From: Elusimicrobiota bacterium | GTDB taxonomy: Bacteria; Elusimicrobiota; Elusimicrobia; UBA1565; UBA9628 | Direction: 5' to 3' | Assembly (NCBI GenBank): GCA_016218545.1 | Contig: JACRDQ010000042.1 | Location: forward strand, 1-64,000 | Length of the DNA: 64,000 bases | Part shown: positions 1 through 7,644 of the stretch, one piece after another | Layout of the letters: every line of letters starts with the position of its first letter | How positions within the stretch are numbered: position 1 is the stretch's first letter | The notes under the pieces: generated by a model | Told to the model about the DNA's origin: nothing | The model's database searches: none | The model's input: the letters and a program-made list of their open reading frames with translations, nothing else | Program-made: the position numbers and the translations under genes

Positions 1-1326
1 AACAACTACCCCCTGCCCGAGATCGAGAAGATGGCCAAGGGCAACCGCCGCATCGGCCTGGGCGTGATGGGCTTCGCCGAGTCCCTCGTCAAGCTCGGCG
101 TCCCGTACGACTCCGCGGCCTCCCTCGAGACGGCCACCAAGGTCATGCGCTTCATCAACGACACCGCCCTCTCGGCGTCCGAGGGCCTCTCCCGCGAACG
201 CGGGGTCTTCCCGAACTGGAAGAACTCCGTCTACGACCCGGCCGGGGTCTACTACCGCGGAGAGACCCGGACCCCGCGGCACTGCGCGCGCACGACCATC
301 GCCCCGACCGGCACCATCGCCATCGCGGCCGGCCTGCAGGGCAGCGGCATCGAGCCCTTCTTCGCCGTGGCCTACACGCGCTACAACGCCAAGGCCCTTG
401 ACGCCATCAAGAAGGGCGAGGCCCCCAAGCCCGCCGACGTCTTCTTCGAAGTCAACCCGCTCTTCCGCGAGGTGGCCGAGAAGAACGGCTTCTTCGGCCT
501 CTCCGAGACCGGCCTGTGGAGCCGCATCAACGACAACCACAAGTCGGTGCGCGGCATCCCCGAGATCCCGGAGACCGTCCAGCGGCTCTTCGCCACGGCC
601 CACGACGTCTCGGTGGACTTCCACGTGCAGATCCAGGCCGCCTTCCAGCGGCACACGGACAACGGGGTCTCCAAGACCATCAACCTCCCGAACTCGGCCA
701 CCATCGAGGACGTGAGGAACGCGCTCCTCCTGGCCTACGAGCTCGGGTGCAAGGGCATCACCATCTACCGCGACGGTTCCAAGGCCCAGCAGGTCTTGAA
801 CCTCGCCCCGACCCCGACCAAGACCAAGCGCCGCGACCCCTCCACGGCGTTCGGGGTGTCCTCGGAGTACTACCAGATCAAGACCGGCTACGGCCCGCTC
901 CACCTGCACATCAACTACGACGAGCGCGGGCCCTACCAGGTCTTCACCAACATCCCGCCCCTGGGCACGGAGATCTCGGGCCTGACCTCGCTGGTCGGCA
1001 TCCTCCTCTCCAAGTACCTGGCCGAGGGAGGGGACCCCATCAAGATCCTCAAGCACTTGAACGCCGTCAAGGGCGACCGGCCCATAGGCCTCGGCGACAA
1101 CAAGGTCAACTCCATCCCGCACGCCATCTCGATCGCGCTCCGCCAGCACCTCAAGAAGACCGGCTGGATCAACGACGGGGAGAGCGAGACCGAGAAGACC
1201 AAGGTCGACGTCATCGCGCTCCCCAAGGCGGAGTACTGCCCCAAGTGCTACTCCTCCAACGTGTCGTACGAGTCGGGCTGCTCCGGCCCGACCTGCCACG
1301 ACTGCGGCTTCTCCGAGTGCTCCTGA
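1..1326 (+). CDS. nrdJ: Adenosylcobalamin-dependent (class II) ribonucleoside-diphosphate reductase, C-terminal part
   Basis: The reading frame is open at the first base of the window, so this is the 3' part of a longer gene (about 441 codons visible). The enzyme reduces ribonucleotides to deoxyribonucleotides using a B12-derived thiyl radical and needs no oxygen. The class II/NrdJ finger segment is recognisable in APTGTIAIAAGLQGSGIEP, and SKTINLPNSATIEDV and GCKGITIYRDGSK are typical of the barrel's C-terminal half. The tail ends in a Cys-rich segment (CPKC...CSGPTCHDCGFSEC, last ~30 residues), matching the C-terminal redox/zinc-ribbon cysteines that re-reduce the active site. The start lies outside the window. 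A strong hairpin follows the stop. Family assignment is secure; only the cofactor class rests on similarity. Confidence 0.93.
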   Translation, partial: NNYPLPEIEKMAKGNRRIGLGVMGFAESLVKLGVPYDSAASLETATKVMRFINDTALSASEGLSRERGVFPNWKNSVYDPAGVYYRGETRTPRHCARTTIAPTGTIAIAAGLQGSGIEPFFAVAYTRYNAKALDAIKKGEAPKPADVFFEVNPLFREVAEKNGFFGLSETGLWSRINDNHKSVRGIPEIPETVQRLFATAHDVSVDFHVQIQAAFQRHTDNGVSKTINLPNSATIEDVRNALLLAYELGCKGITIYRDGSKAQQVLNLAPTPTKTKRRDPSTAFGVSSEYYQIKTGYGPLHLHINYDERGPYQVFTNIPPLGTEISGLTSLVGILLSKYLAEGGDPIKILKHLNAVKGDRPIGLGDNKVNSIPHAISIALRQHLKKTGWINDGESETEKTKVDVIALPKAEYCPKCYSSNVSYESGCSGPTCHDCGFSECS

Positions 1327-1335
1327 CCCGATAGC

Positions 1336-1387
1336 GCCCATCCGATCCCCCTCTTCGTGACAAGCCCCGGAAGGGGGTCGGATGGGC
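1336..1387 (+). terminator. Hairpin terminator after nrdJ
   Basis: An inverted repeat of about 16 bp (GCCCATCCGATCCCCCT against AGGGGGTCGGATGGGC, one bulged base) lies 10 bases after the nrdJ stop. There is no T-run, so it may act as a GC-type terminator or as a 3'-end stabiliser. Confidence 0.6.
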
Positions 1388-1429
1388 CAGGGGGCGGAGG
1401 CGCCAGGGCCGCGCTGACACCACTGACTT

Positions 1430-1445
1430 TGTGACCCGCGTCACG
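1430..1445 (+). promoter_or_regulatory. CRP/FNR-family-like operator upstream of the pseudopilin operon
   Basis: TGTGA-CCCGCG-TCACG matches the TGTGA-N6-TCACA pattern of CRP-type sites at nearly all positions. A second half-site, TCACA, lies at 1454-1458. The centre of the palindrome is about 67 bases before the start point predicted from the -10 at 1493-1498, near the usual class I activator position. Binding is inferred. Confidence 0.45.
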
Positions 1446-1469
1446 GACTATGGTCACATCCCCTCCTCC

Positions 1470-1498
1470 TTGATTTGGCGTACAAAACCACCTATACT
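1470..1498 (+). promoter_or_regulatory. Sigma70-type promoter of the pseudopilin operon
   Basis: TTGATT (1470-1475) and TATACT (1493-1498) are separated by exactly 17 bases. This predicts a start near 1505 and a leader of about 47 bases before the ATG at 1552. Confidence 0.65.
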
Positions 1499-1551
1499 TC
1501 ATAGTGCTTGGACCCCCTGCGAACCCGCCGAGTCGCAGCACCAGCCCATCG

Positions 1552-4092
1552 ATGACACGCAAGAGAGCCTCGCGGCGCGGCGCCACTCTGGTCGAGATGG
1601 TCGTGGCCATGACCATCCTCACCATCATCGTCATCGCCGGCTTCAGCAGCTTCAGCTTCATCACCAAGTCCATCCATAAGTCCCGCACCAGGACCCTCGC
1701 CAACAACCTGGTCCAGGAGAAGATGGAAGTCCTCAAGAACTACTCCTATTACCAGCTCCTCGTCACCACGCACACCGCCTTCCTCCACGGGTACGAATAC
1801 GACGACCGGACCTACCCCACCGAGACCATCAACATGTGGGGCTACCCGAGCTTCACCCGCGCGGTGCACGTGGCCTACGCCGAGATGGCCGGCGGACAGA
1901 TCTCGACCGTGTCCTACAGCGCCAACGACACGGGGATGAAGCTCCTGACCTCCTACCTGTTCTGGGAGGACGGCAGCCAAGCCCGGACCCTCGTCGTCAA
2001 GAACCTGCTCGCCAACCCGTCGGTCTCGGGCATGGACTCGGGGCTCTTCGGCACCGCGCTCACCTCCTTGGGCGCGCCCCTGCAGGGAGCCCTCATCGAG
2101 GTCGTGGGCTACCCGAACTGGACCGCGTTCACGGACGCCGGTGGGGACTACACCTTCTCCGTGGCCAAGGGCACCTACTCCATCCTCTGCTCCTCCACGG
2201 GCTATTATCAGGCGATCCGGACCAACATCGCGGCCCACCGCGGGACCCCGGGAGAGGCGGACTTCAGCATGGTCCAGATCGCCAGCGGCAGCGTCTCCGG
2301 CACGGTGTGGATCTCGACCCAGCTCGTGCTCTCCCAGCTCGTGGTCTCGAGCGACGGCGTCAACGGCAACGGCAGCCCGGAGAGGGAGTGGATCGACGTC
2401 TACAACCCCACCACCTATACCTGGACCATCAACGCCGGCACCTTCGAGCTCTGGTACGACAACAAGACCGGCGGAGCCGCGCCACAGATCATCCCCCTGA
2501 CCTACGTCAACACGAGCCTGCCCTCGCACGCCTACTACCTCATCGCGAGCTCCCGGAACATCCAGGTCAACGACGTCCTCTACGCGGCCGACGCCTACTA
2601 CACCGCGGAAGGTTCGAATATCTTCGTGGACAACTCGGACGGAGGCATCGGCATCGCCCCGTCCGGCGGCGGGCCCGGCGTGAAGTTCTACGACAGCGCG
2701 TGCTGGAGCAACCTCTCCGGCCCCTCCCCGCCCACGGACTTCAAGGAAGGCGCGTGCGCGGGACTGCCGACCGGGGTCATGGACGGCTACCAGCTCGTGC
2801 GCAAGACGCACTATCTCAGCGAGGTCGTGGACCTCAACTACGGCAGTTCCTACGACACGGACTACACGGAGAAGAACTGGCTCTACGACTTGGCGGTCAC
2901 CACGCCCCCGCGCAACACCTCGATCGTGCGCGTCCCCCTGGTGGGCCGGCCCGCGCACGGCGCCATGGCCTCGTCCCCGGACGGCCGCTCGGTCCCTGTC
3001 CAGACCTCGACCCTCGACCCCGGGACCGAGACGGAACGCGCCCAGTTCTCCATCCTCGGCGTGACCACCGGGACATGGTCCGTCTCCATCACCTCAGGGG
3101 CCTACATGCTCGAAGTCGGGACCGTGGCCGTGCTCCAGAACACCACGACCTACATCCCCAACGCGGCCACGGAGCCGACCTGGCCGGCGGCGAACACCAA
3201 TCACTCGATCCTGACCTCCACCTCCACCGGAGGCTTCCTGCAGGGCTACGTCTACGGCTCGGGCGCGGCCTTTTCCACCCCGATCCCGGACATCCTCGTG
3301 GAGGCCGGCGGTCCTTCCAACAGGACGTCGGCCCAGGGCTTCTACCTCCTCAACGTCTCGACCGGGACCCTCACGGTCAACGCGAACTTCAACACGGACG
3401 ACTCCCGCTACGCCACGGACTCCGCGGCCGCCACGGTCGGCGTCGGCGAGATCGTCAGCGTGCCCGACTTCCACCTGGCGCAGTCGGGCACGATCATGGG
3501 CTACGTCACGAGCGGCACCGGGGCCCTGCCCAGCGTCGTGGTCAAGGCCGCCCTGGCCGGGACCAACTACGAGGGCTACTCCGACGGGACGGGCTACTTC
3601 TACATCTACGTGCCGGTCAATGCCGCGGCCTACACGGTCACCCCGATCCTCTCGGCCGGGCAGTCCTACGGCACGAGCCCCACGGACCCCCTGACCGGGA
3701 CCATCTCGGCCTCCGGCCAGGTCGTGCACGTGGGCACCATCACGGTCACGGGAGGCATGGGCACCATCAGCGGCGTGGTCAAGGACGCCTCGGGCAACGC
3801 CATCACGACCGGCGTGCTCGTCATCGCGAGCGTGGGAGCCATCACGGACCCGCCGGCCGCCATCTACGGCTCCTCGGGTCCGGGCATGGCCTTCCCGGTC
3901 TACTCGATCTCCAGCCAGTCCGACGGCACCTATTCCCTGGAGGTCACGGCGGGCGACTACAACATGAGCGCCTACTACCCGGACGCCGATCCCTACACCG
4001 GCACCTTCAGCCTCAAGCGCAAGACCAAGGCGGGAGTCCCGGTCACGGCGGGCGGATCGACCCCCAACACCGATTTCACGGGAGCCTGGTAG
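1552..4092 (+). CDS. Very large type IV/type II pseudopilin-like protein with lamin-tail-like and carboxypeptidase-regulatory-like domains
   Basis: This 846-residue protein begins with a short basic leader and a prepilin-type motif, RRGATLVEMVVAMTILTIIV. That gives a prepilin-peptidase site after Gly, Glu at +5 of the mature protein, and a hydrophobic helix that anchors it in the inner membrane before assembly. The rest is a large beta-rich exported region. Residues ~255-430 resemble a lamin-tail domain (REWIDVYNPTTYTW, GTFELWYDN). Further on are repeated carboxypeptidase-regulatory-like modules (LQGYVYGSG, IMGYVTSG, ISGVVKDASG). Ordinary pseudopilins are 120-250 residues, so the size is striking. 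The ATG at 1552 is preferred to an upstream GTG at 1504 because it places the prepilin leader correctly. It heads an operon with the next two genes and is preceded by a promoter and a CRP-like site. The ligand or surface role is unknown. Confidence 0.8.
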   Translation: MTRKRASRRGATLVEMVVAMTILTIIVIAGFSSFSFITKSIHKSRTRTLANNLVQEKMEVLKNYSYYQLLVTTHTAFLHGYEYDDRTYPTETINMWGYPSFTRAVHVAYAEMAGGQISTVSYSANDTGMKLLTSYLFWEDGSQARTLVVKNLLANPSVSGMDSGLFGTALTSLGAPLQGALIEVVGYPNWTAFTDAGGDYTFSVAKGTYSILCSSTGYYQAIRTNIAAHRGTPGEADFSMVQIASGSVSGTVWISTQLVLSQLVVSSDGVNGNGSPEREWIDVYNPTTYTWTINAGTFELWYDNKTGGAAPQIIPLTYVNTSLPSHAYYLIASSRNIQVNDVLYAADAYYTAEGSNIFVDNSDGGIGIAPSGGGPGVKFYDSACWSNLSGPSPPTDFKEGACAGLPTGVMDGYQLVRKTHYLSEVVDLNYGSSYDTDYTEKNWLYDLAVTTPPRNTSIVRVPLVGRPAHGAMASSPDGRSVPVQTSTLDPGTETERAQFSILGVTTGTWSVSITSGAYMLEVGTVAVLQNTTTYIPNAATEPTWPAANTNHSILTSTSTGGFLQGYVYGSGAAFSTPIPDILVEAGGPSNRTSAQGFYLLNVSTGTLTVNANFNTDDSRYATDSAAATVGVGEIVSVPDFHLAQSGTIMGYVTSGTGALPSVVVKAALAGTNYEGYSDGTGYFYIYVPVNAAAYTVTPILSAGQSYGTSPTDPLTGTISASGQVVHVGTITVTGGMGTISGVVKDASGNAITTGVLVIASVGAITDPPAAIYGSSGPGMAFPVYSISSQSDGTYSLEVTAGDYNMSAYYPDADPYTGTFSLKRKTKAGVPVTAGGSTPNTDFTGAW

Positions 4093-4093
4093 C

Positions 4094-4612
4094 ATGAGGA
4101 CCATCGGACGGACGCCGCGGCGGCCCCGGGGCTACAGCCTCACCGAGGTCATGATGGTGGTGGCCATCCTCGGCATCCTCGCCGCGGCCGCGGCCCCGAT
4201 CCTGATCCAGATGACCAACTTCTGGCGGGTCACGACCGCCCGCAACGAGATCGAGCGGGACGTGCGCATCGCCATCGAGACCATGAACCGGTGGCTGCGC
4301 CAGGCACAGAAGAACACCGTCATCATCGACCAGGTCGCCAACCAGCCGCCCTTCTCGCGCATCACCTTCAACCCGGAGAAGGGAGGGACGGTCCAGTTCT
4401 ACCAGGAGAACACCAAGCTCATGATGAAGGTCTCCAGCGCGGCCGTGGTCACCACCATGCTCTCCAACCGCCTGGGCTACCTCTCCTTCACCTACCCCAA
4501 GACCTACGAGCCCGACATCATCTCCGTGGCGATCACCATGCAGGCGCCGACCTACCTCCAGAGGCGCAAGGCGCTCCAGCTCTCCATCCAGAAAGTGAGG
4601 ATCATGAACTGA
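4094..4612 (+). CDS. Prepilin-type N-terminal cleavage/methylation protein (pseudopilin)
   Basis: 172 residues. A basic leader (RRPRG) is followed by YSLTEVMMVVAILGILAAAA, the classical class III signal: cleavage after Gly, Glu+5, and a long hydrophobic helix. The C-terminal two thirds resemble PilW/GspJ-like minor pilins, with no detectable enzymatic motif. It starts 1 base after the upstream stop, and its stop shares one base with the next start, so the three pilin genes are translationally coupled. It probably forms part of the tip complex of a type IV pilus or type II secretion pseudopilus. Which system is served cannot be told, because no assembly ATPase or secretin lies in this window. 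Confidence 0.8.
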   Translation: MRTIGRTPRRPRGYSLTEVMMVVAILGILAAAAAPILIQMTNFWRVTTARNEIERDVRIAIETMNRWLRQAQKNTVIIDQVANQPPFSRITFNPEKGGTVQFYQENTKLMMKVSSAAVVTTMLSNRLGYLSFTYPKTYEPDIISVAITMQAPTYLQRRKALQLSIQKVRIMN

Positions 4613-5964
4613 TGCGCAAGGAACGCGGGCAGATCCTGGTGGGCGTGATCATCATCCTGATGGTCCTGGCCGTGCTCGTCCCGGTCATGGTCATGTACGT
4701 GCAGAACGAGTCGAAGTGGGCCGTCAAGCAGACCCAGAACATGACCGCCTTCCAGCTCGCCGAAGGGGGCGTGGACCGGGGCTACCGCAAGATCTCGGAG
4801 AGCACGACGACCTGGGCCGCGGGGCAGCTCGGCACCTTCCCCGCGGGCTACAACTTCAACCAGGTCTACAACGACACCTCCGGCGGCTGCTACACCATCG
4901 CCATCTCCAGCGGCCCGGACGAGGACCAGGTCACCATCGTCTCGGTGTCCAAGCACTCGGCCCAGAAGGAGGAGCGCGCCATCGAGGCGATCTACTCCAA
5001 CATCCCCATGGGCGACACGGCCGTCTACGGCCGCTCGGGCGTCACGGTGGACGGCTCGCAGACCTCGGTGGAGTGGGGCGCCATCATCTCGCCCAAGAGC
5101 ATCACGGTCAACGGCAGGAACCACCCCCAGATGTGGAGCTCCGGAGCCATCGACCTCGACACCAACGGAAACCTCCAGCCCAACTGCGACCCGGCCTGCG
5201 CGGGCTGGCACTCCTACGAGCAGGACATCCCCCCGGACCCGGGCATCGACGTGGACGGCTTCTATTACGCGGCCCTGGCCTCCCACACCGCCACTCCGGC
5301 CTCGCCCAACCTCTTCACCACCAACCAGTGCTGGGGCAAGAACTCCGGCAGCGCCTGCGGCGTGCCCTGCAACCTGACCTGCTCCAACGCCACCGACTGC
5401 GCCAACGACGAAACCTACTACATCCAAGGCAACCTCTGCGTGGAAGGCACGATCTTCGTCCAGGGCGTGCTCGTGGTGACCGGCAACGTGAGCCTGCCTA
5501 ACGGCCAGTCGGGCGAGGGCGCGCTCGAGGCCCGCCTGCCGCGCAAGGCCTGGCAGCAGTACGGCCTCAACGCCGCCTCCTGGCAGTACTACAAGGACAT
5601 GAAGATGACCTGCGCGGGCCCGCTCAACAACACGCCCGTGGACCCTGACGCGCCCGCGACCTTCCCGGGCCTGTCGTCAAGCTACAAGTCCGACTCGAGC
5701 AGGTATAAGTGCCTCTCCAAGGTCGTGGTGAAGGGCTTCACCTACATCGGAGGCAACCTCACCCAGATCGGCGGCGCGGGCTCGGCCGAGTTCGTGGGAG
5801 CCATGTTCGTCGTGGGCATGACCTCGGTCACGCCCAACACCTTCACCATCTACTACTCGGCCGATGCCGGAGACTACGTCCGGACGACCACGGTCATCCT
5901 CCAGCGGGAGTCCTGGAAGGACCTGCCGGAGCGCAAGTGGCCGAGCTGGCTGACCTGCAACTGA
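4612..5964 (+). CDS. PilX/GspK-like pilus assembly protein
   Basis: 450 residues. The start is taken at 4612 (ATG overlapping the upstream TGA by one base) because it places RKERGQILVGVIIILMVLAV as an N-terminal anchor. A longer in-frame opening upstream only reads out of frame through the previous gene. The segment QNMTAFQLAEGGVDRGY resembles the FQLAEAG signature of PilX-like minor pilins, which lack the Glu+5. The remainder is a Ser/Thr/Gly-rich exported domain with several Cys pairs (for example CDPACAGW and CGVPCNLTC) that may form disulfides. Context suggests it is the third subunit of the pseudopilus complex encoded by this operon. No conserved catalytic motif is seen. Confidence 0.7.
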   Translation: MRKERGQILVGVIIILMVLAVLVPVMVMYVQNESKWAVKQTQNMTAFQLAEGGVDRGYRKISESTTTWAAGQLGTFPAGYNFNQVYNDTSGGCYTIAISSGPDEDQVTIVSVSKHSAQKEERAIEAIYSNIPMGDTAVYGRSGVTVDGSQTSVEWGAIISPKSITVNGRNHPQMWSSGAIDLDTNGNLQPNCDPACAGWHSYEQDIPPDPGIDVDGFYYAALASHTATPASPNLFTTNQCWGKNSGSACGVPCNLTCSNATDCANDETYYIQGNLCVEGTIFVQGVLVVTGNVSLPNGQSGEGALEARLPRKAWQQYGLNAASWQYYKDMKMTCAGPLNNTPVDPDAPATFPGLSSSYKSDSSRYKCLSKVVVKGFTYIGGNLTQIGGAGSAEFVGAMFVVGMTSVTPNTFTIYYSADAGDYVRTTTVILQRESWKDLPERKWPSWLTCN

Positions 5965-6003
5965 GGCCCCCTTCCCGCCGGCCGCAGAGTCTTCAGCCGC
6001 CAT

Positions 6004-6014
6004 TTTGATAGAAT
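6004..6014 (+). promoter_or_regulatory. Extended -10 promoter element of tmk
   Basis: TTTGATAGAAT carries the extended -10 TG-n-TAGAAT with no good -35. Only 6 bases separate it from the ATG at 6021, so the predicted transcript begins at or next to the start codon. Confidence 0.5.
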
Positions 6015-6020
6015 CCCACG

Positions 6021-6704
6021 ATGAGCGCGCAGCCGGGCGTCTTTGTCGTGATGGAAGGCCCGGACAAGTCCGGAAAATCCACCCAGGCCCTGCTGCTCGT
6101 CCGGGCCCTGAGGCGGCGGAGCGTCCCCGTGGTCCACACCCGCGAGCCCGGAGGCACCTCCCTGGCCGAGGCGGTCCGCGACATCCTGCTCGACCCGGAC
6201 CGCAAGATCGACCCCCTGGCCGAGCTTTTCCTGTACGAGGCCAGCAGGGCCCAGCACACCCGCGAGATCATCCTGCCCGCCCTTCGGGCCGGCAAGATCG
6301 TCCTCTCCGAGCGCTACACCATGGCGAGCCTGGCCTACCAAGGCTGCGCCCGCGGCCTGGGCCTGGCCGTGGTCCGCACCCTCAACCGCGTCGCCTCCTG
6401 CGGCCTCGTCCCGGACCTCACCCTGGTCCTCGACATCCCGGAGAGCGAGTTCGGCTCCCGTCCCAGGGGCTCCCTGGACCGCATCGAGCGCGAGGGCGCG
6501 GACTTCCGCATGAAGGTGCGGCAGGCCTACCGCAGGCTGTCCCGCGCCGAGCCGCGGACCCTGCTCGTCAACGGAAGGCTGCCGGTCGCGGAGCTCCATG
6601 AGCTGATCGCGAGCAAGGTGGACGGACTCCTACAGAAGGAAGACTTCATGAAGCGGGTCATGCCCCCCGAACGAGAGTCTTCCCCCCCCGGGGGGGAAGA
6701 CTAG
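6021..6704 (+). CDS. tmk: Thymidylate kinase
   Basis: This 227-residue enzyme phosphorylates dTMP to dTDP in the cytoplasm. The P-loop is GPDKSGKST at residues 13-21. REPGGT (dTMP-binding loop) follows, and the segment around LSERYTMASLAYQG corresponds to the conserved DRY..S..AYQG motif. Here the usual Asp of DRY is Glu, a mild variant. RIERE and FRMKVRQAY correspond to the LID/C-terminal helices. The C-terminal ~20 residues are unusual because they are encoded by a near-perfect DNA palindrome. It is followed closely by holB, a pairing common in bacteria. The preceding extended -10 is so near that the mRNA may be leaderless. Confidence 0.93.
   Translation: MSAQPGVFVVMEGPDKSGKSTQALLLVRALRRRSVPVVHTREPGGTSLAEAVRDILLDPDRKIDPLAELFLYEASRAQHTREIILPALRAGKIVLSERYTMASLAYQGCARGLGLAVVRTLNRVASCGLVPDLTLVLDIPESEFGSRPRGSLDRIEREGADFRMKVRQAYRRLSRAEPRTLLVNGRLPVAELHELIASKVDGLLQKEDFMKRVMPPERESSPPGGED
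6676..6702. repeat. 13-bp-arm perfect palindrome at the tmk-holB junction
   Basis: AGTCTTCCCCCCC and GGGGGGGAAGACT form perfect complementary arms around a single C, spanning the last tmk codons and ending inside its TAG stop. In RNA it would be a very stable hairpin 5 bases before the holB start at 6708, so it could limit or tune holB translation. Confidence 0.8.
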
Positions 6705-6707
6705 CAG

Positions 6708-7628
6708 ATGCCCTTCTCCGACTTGCGCGGGCAGGAGCGGACCGCGGCTCTCCTGGGCCGGTTCCTCGCCAAGGGCCGCATCCCCTCAGCCATGGTCTTC
6801 CACGGCCCGGAGGGGGTGGGCAAGACCATGATGGCCCTCGAGTTCGCGAGGGCTCTGCTCTGCTCGGAGCGCCCCATGGACCCCCTGGGCGGCTGCGGAG
6901 CTTGCGGGCCCTGCGCCTCCACGGCCAAGCGCGCCCACCCGGACCTCAGGGTCATCGACTCCCAGTACCAGGCCACCCTGCGCGAGGAGGACCCGGCCAA
7001 ACAGAAGACCCTGCGCGTGGACACCCTGCGGCACCTGCGCCGAGACATGGAGCTCGGCTCCATGCTGGGCTCCTGGAAGGTCGCGGTCATCGCCGCGGCC
7101 CACACCATGGAGACCGCGGGTGCGAGCGTCCTGCTCAAGATCATCGAGGAGCCCCCGCCCAAGACCCTCTGGATCCTCGTGGCCTCGCGCAAGGAGAGCC
7201 TGCCCGCGACCGTGCGCTCCCGGTGCTTCCTCGTGCCCTTCGCCCCCCTGCCGGCCGCCATCATCCGGGACATCCTCCTTGAGCGCGGCGTGGAGGAGCG
7301 GCAGGCCTCGACCCTCTCCGAACTCTGCGACGGCTCGGCCTCCCGCGCCCTCGAGCTCCACGAAGCCGGCCTGCCCGCTCCCATGCTCGACCCGTTCGAC
7401 GCCCCCGAGGGACTGCCGCGGGAGCTCTACCTCGCCAGGGCCAAGGTCGAGCTCTCCCTGTTCTGCCTGGAGCAGTCCCTGAGGCTCAAGATCCGGAGCG
7501 GCGGGGTGGGTTACCGCCTGGCCGCCCCGGTCCTGCGCAGCATCGACAGGCTCCGCCGGGACCTGCGCGCCAACGCCGATCCCGCGACCATCCTGACCCT
7601 GGCCCACCTGGAGACGGAGAACCTATGA
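6708..7628 (+). CDS. holB: DNA polymerase III delta' subunit
   Basis: This 306-residue AAA+ clamp-loader subunit helps load the sliding clamp at the replication fork. It has a Walker A motif, GPEGVGKT, at residues 33-40. A four-Cys zinc module follows (CSERP...CGACGPC), as in tau and delta' proteins. The sensor segment is AGASVLLKIIEEPPPKTLWI, with the conserved arginine in PATVRSRC. Because Walker A is intact, a gamma/tau-like protein must be considered, but the length and the tmk-holB order favour delta'. It lies 3 bases after tmk and 16 bases before metG and is part of the same operon. Confidence 0.85.
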   Translation: MPFSDLRGQERTAALLGRFLAKGRIPSAMVFHGPEGVGKTMMALEFARALLCSERPMDPLGGCGACGPCASTAKRAHPDLRVIDSQYQATLREEDPAKQKTLRVDTLRHLRRDMELGSMLGSWKVAVIAAAHTMETAGASVLLKIIEEPPPKTLWILVASRKESLPATVRSRCFLVPFAPLPAAIIRDILLERGVEERQASTLSELCDGSASRALELHEAGLPAPMLDPFDAPEGLPRELYLARAKVELSLFCLEQSLRLKIRSGGVGYRLAAPVLRSIDRLRRDLRANADPATILTLAHLETENL

Positions 7629-7644
7629 GGACGAAGGAAGGAAA

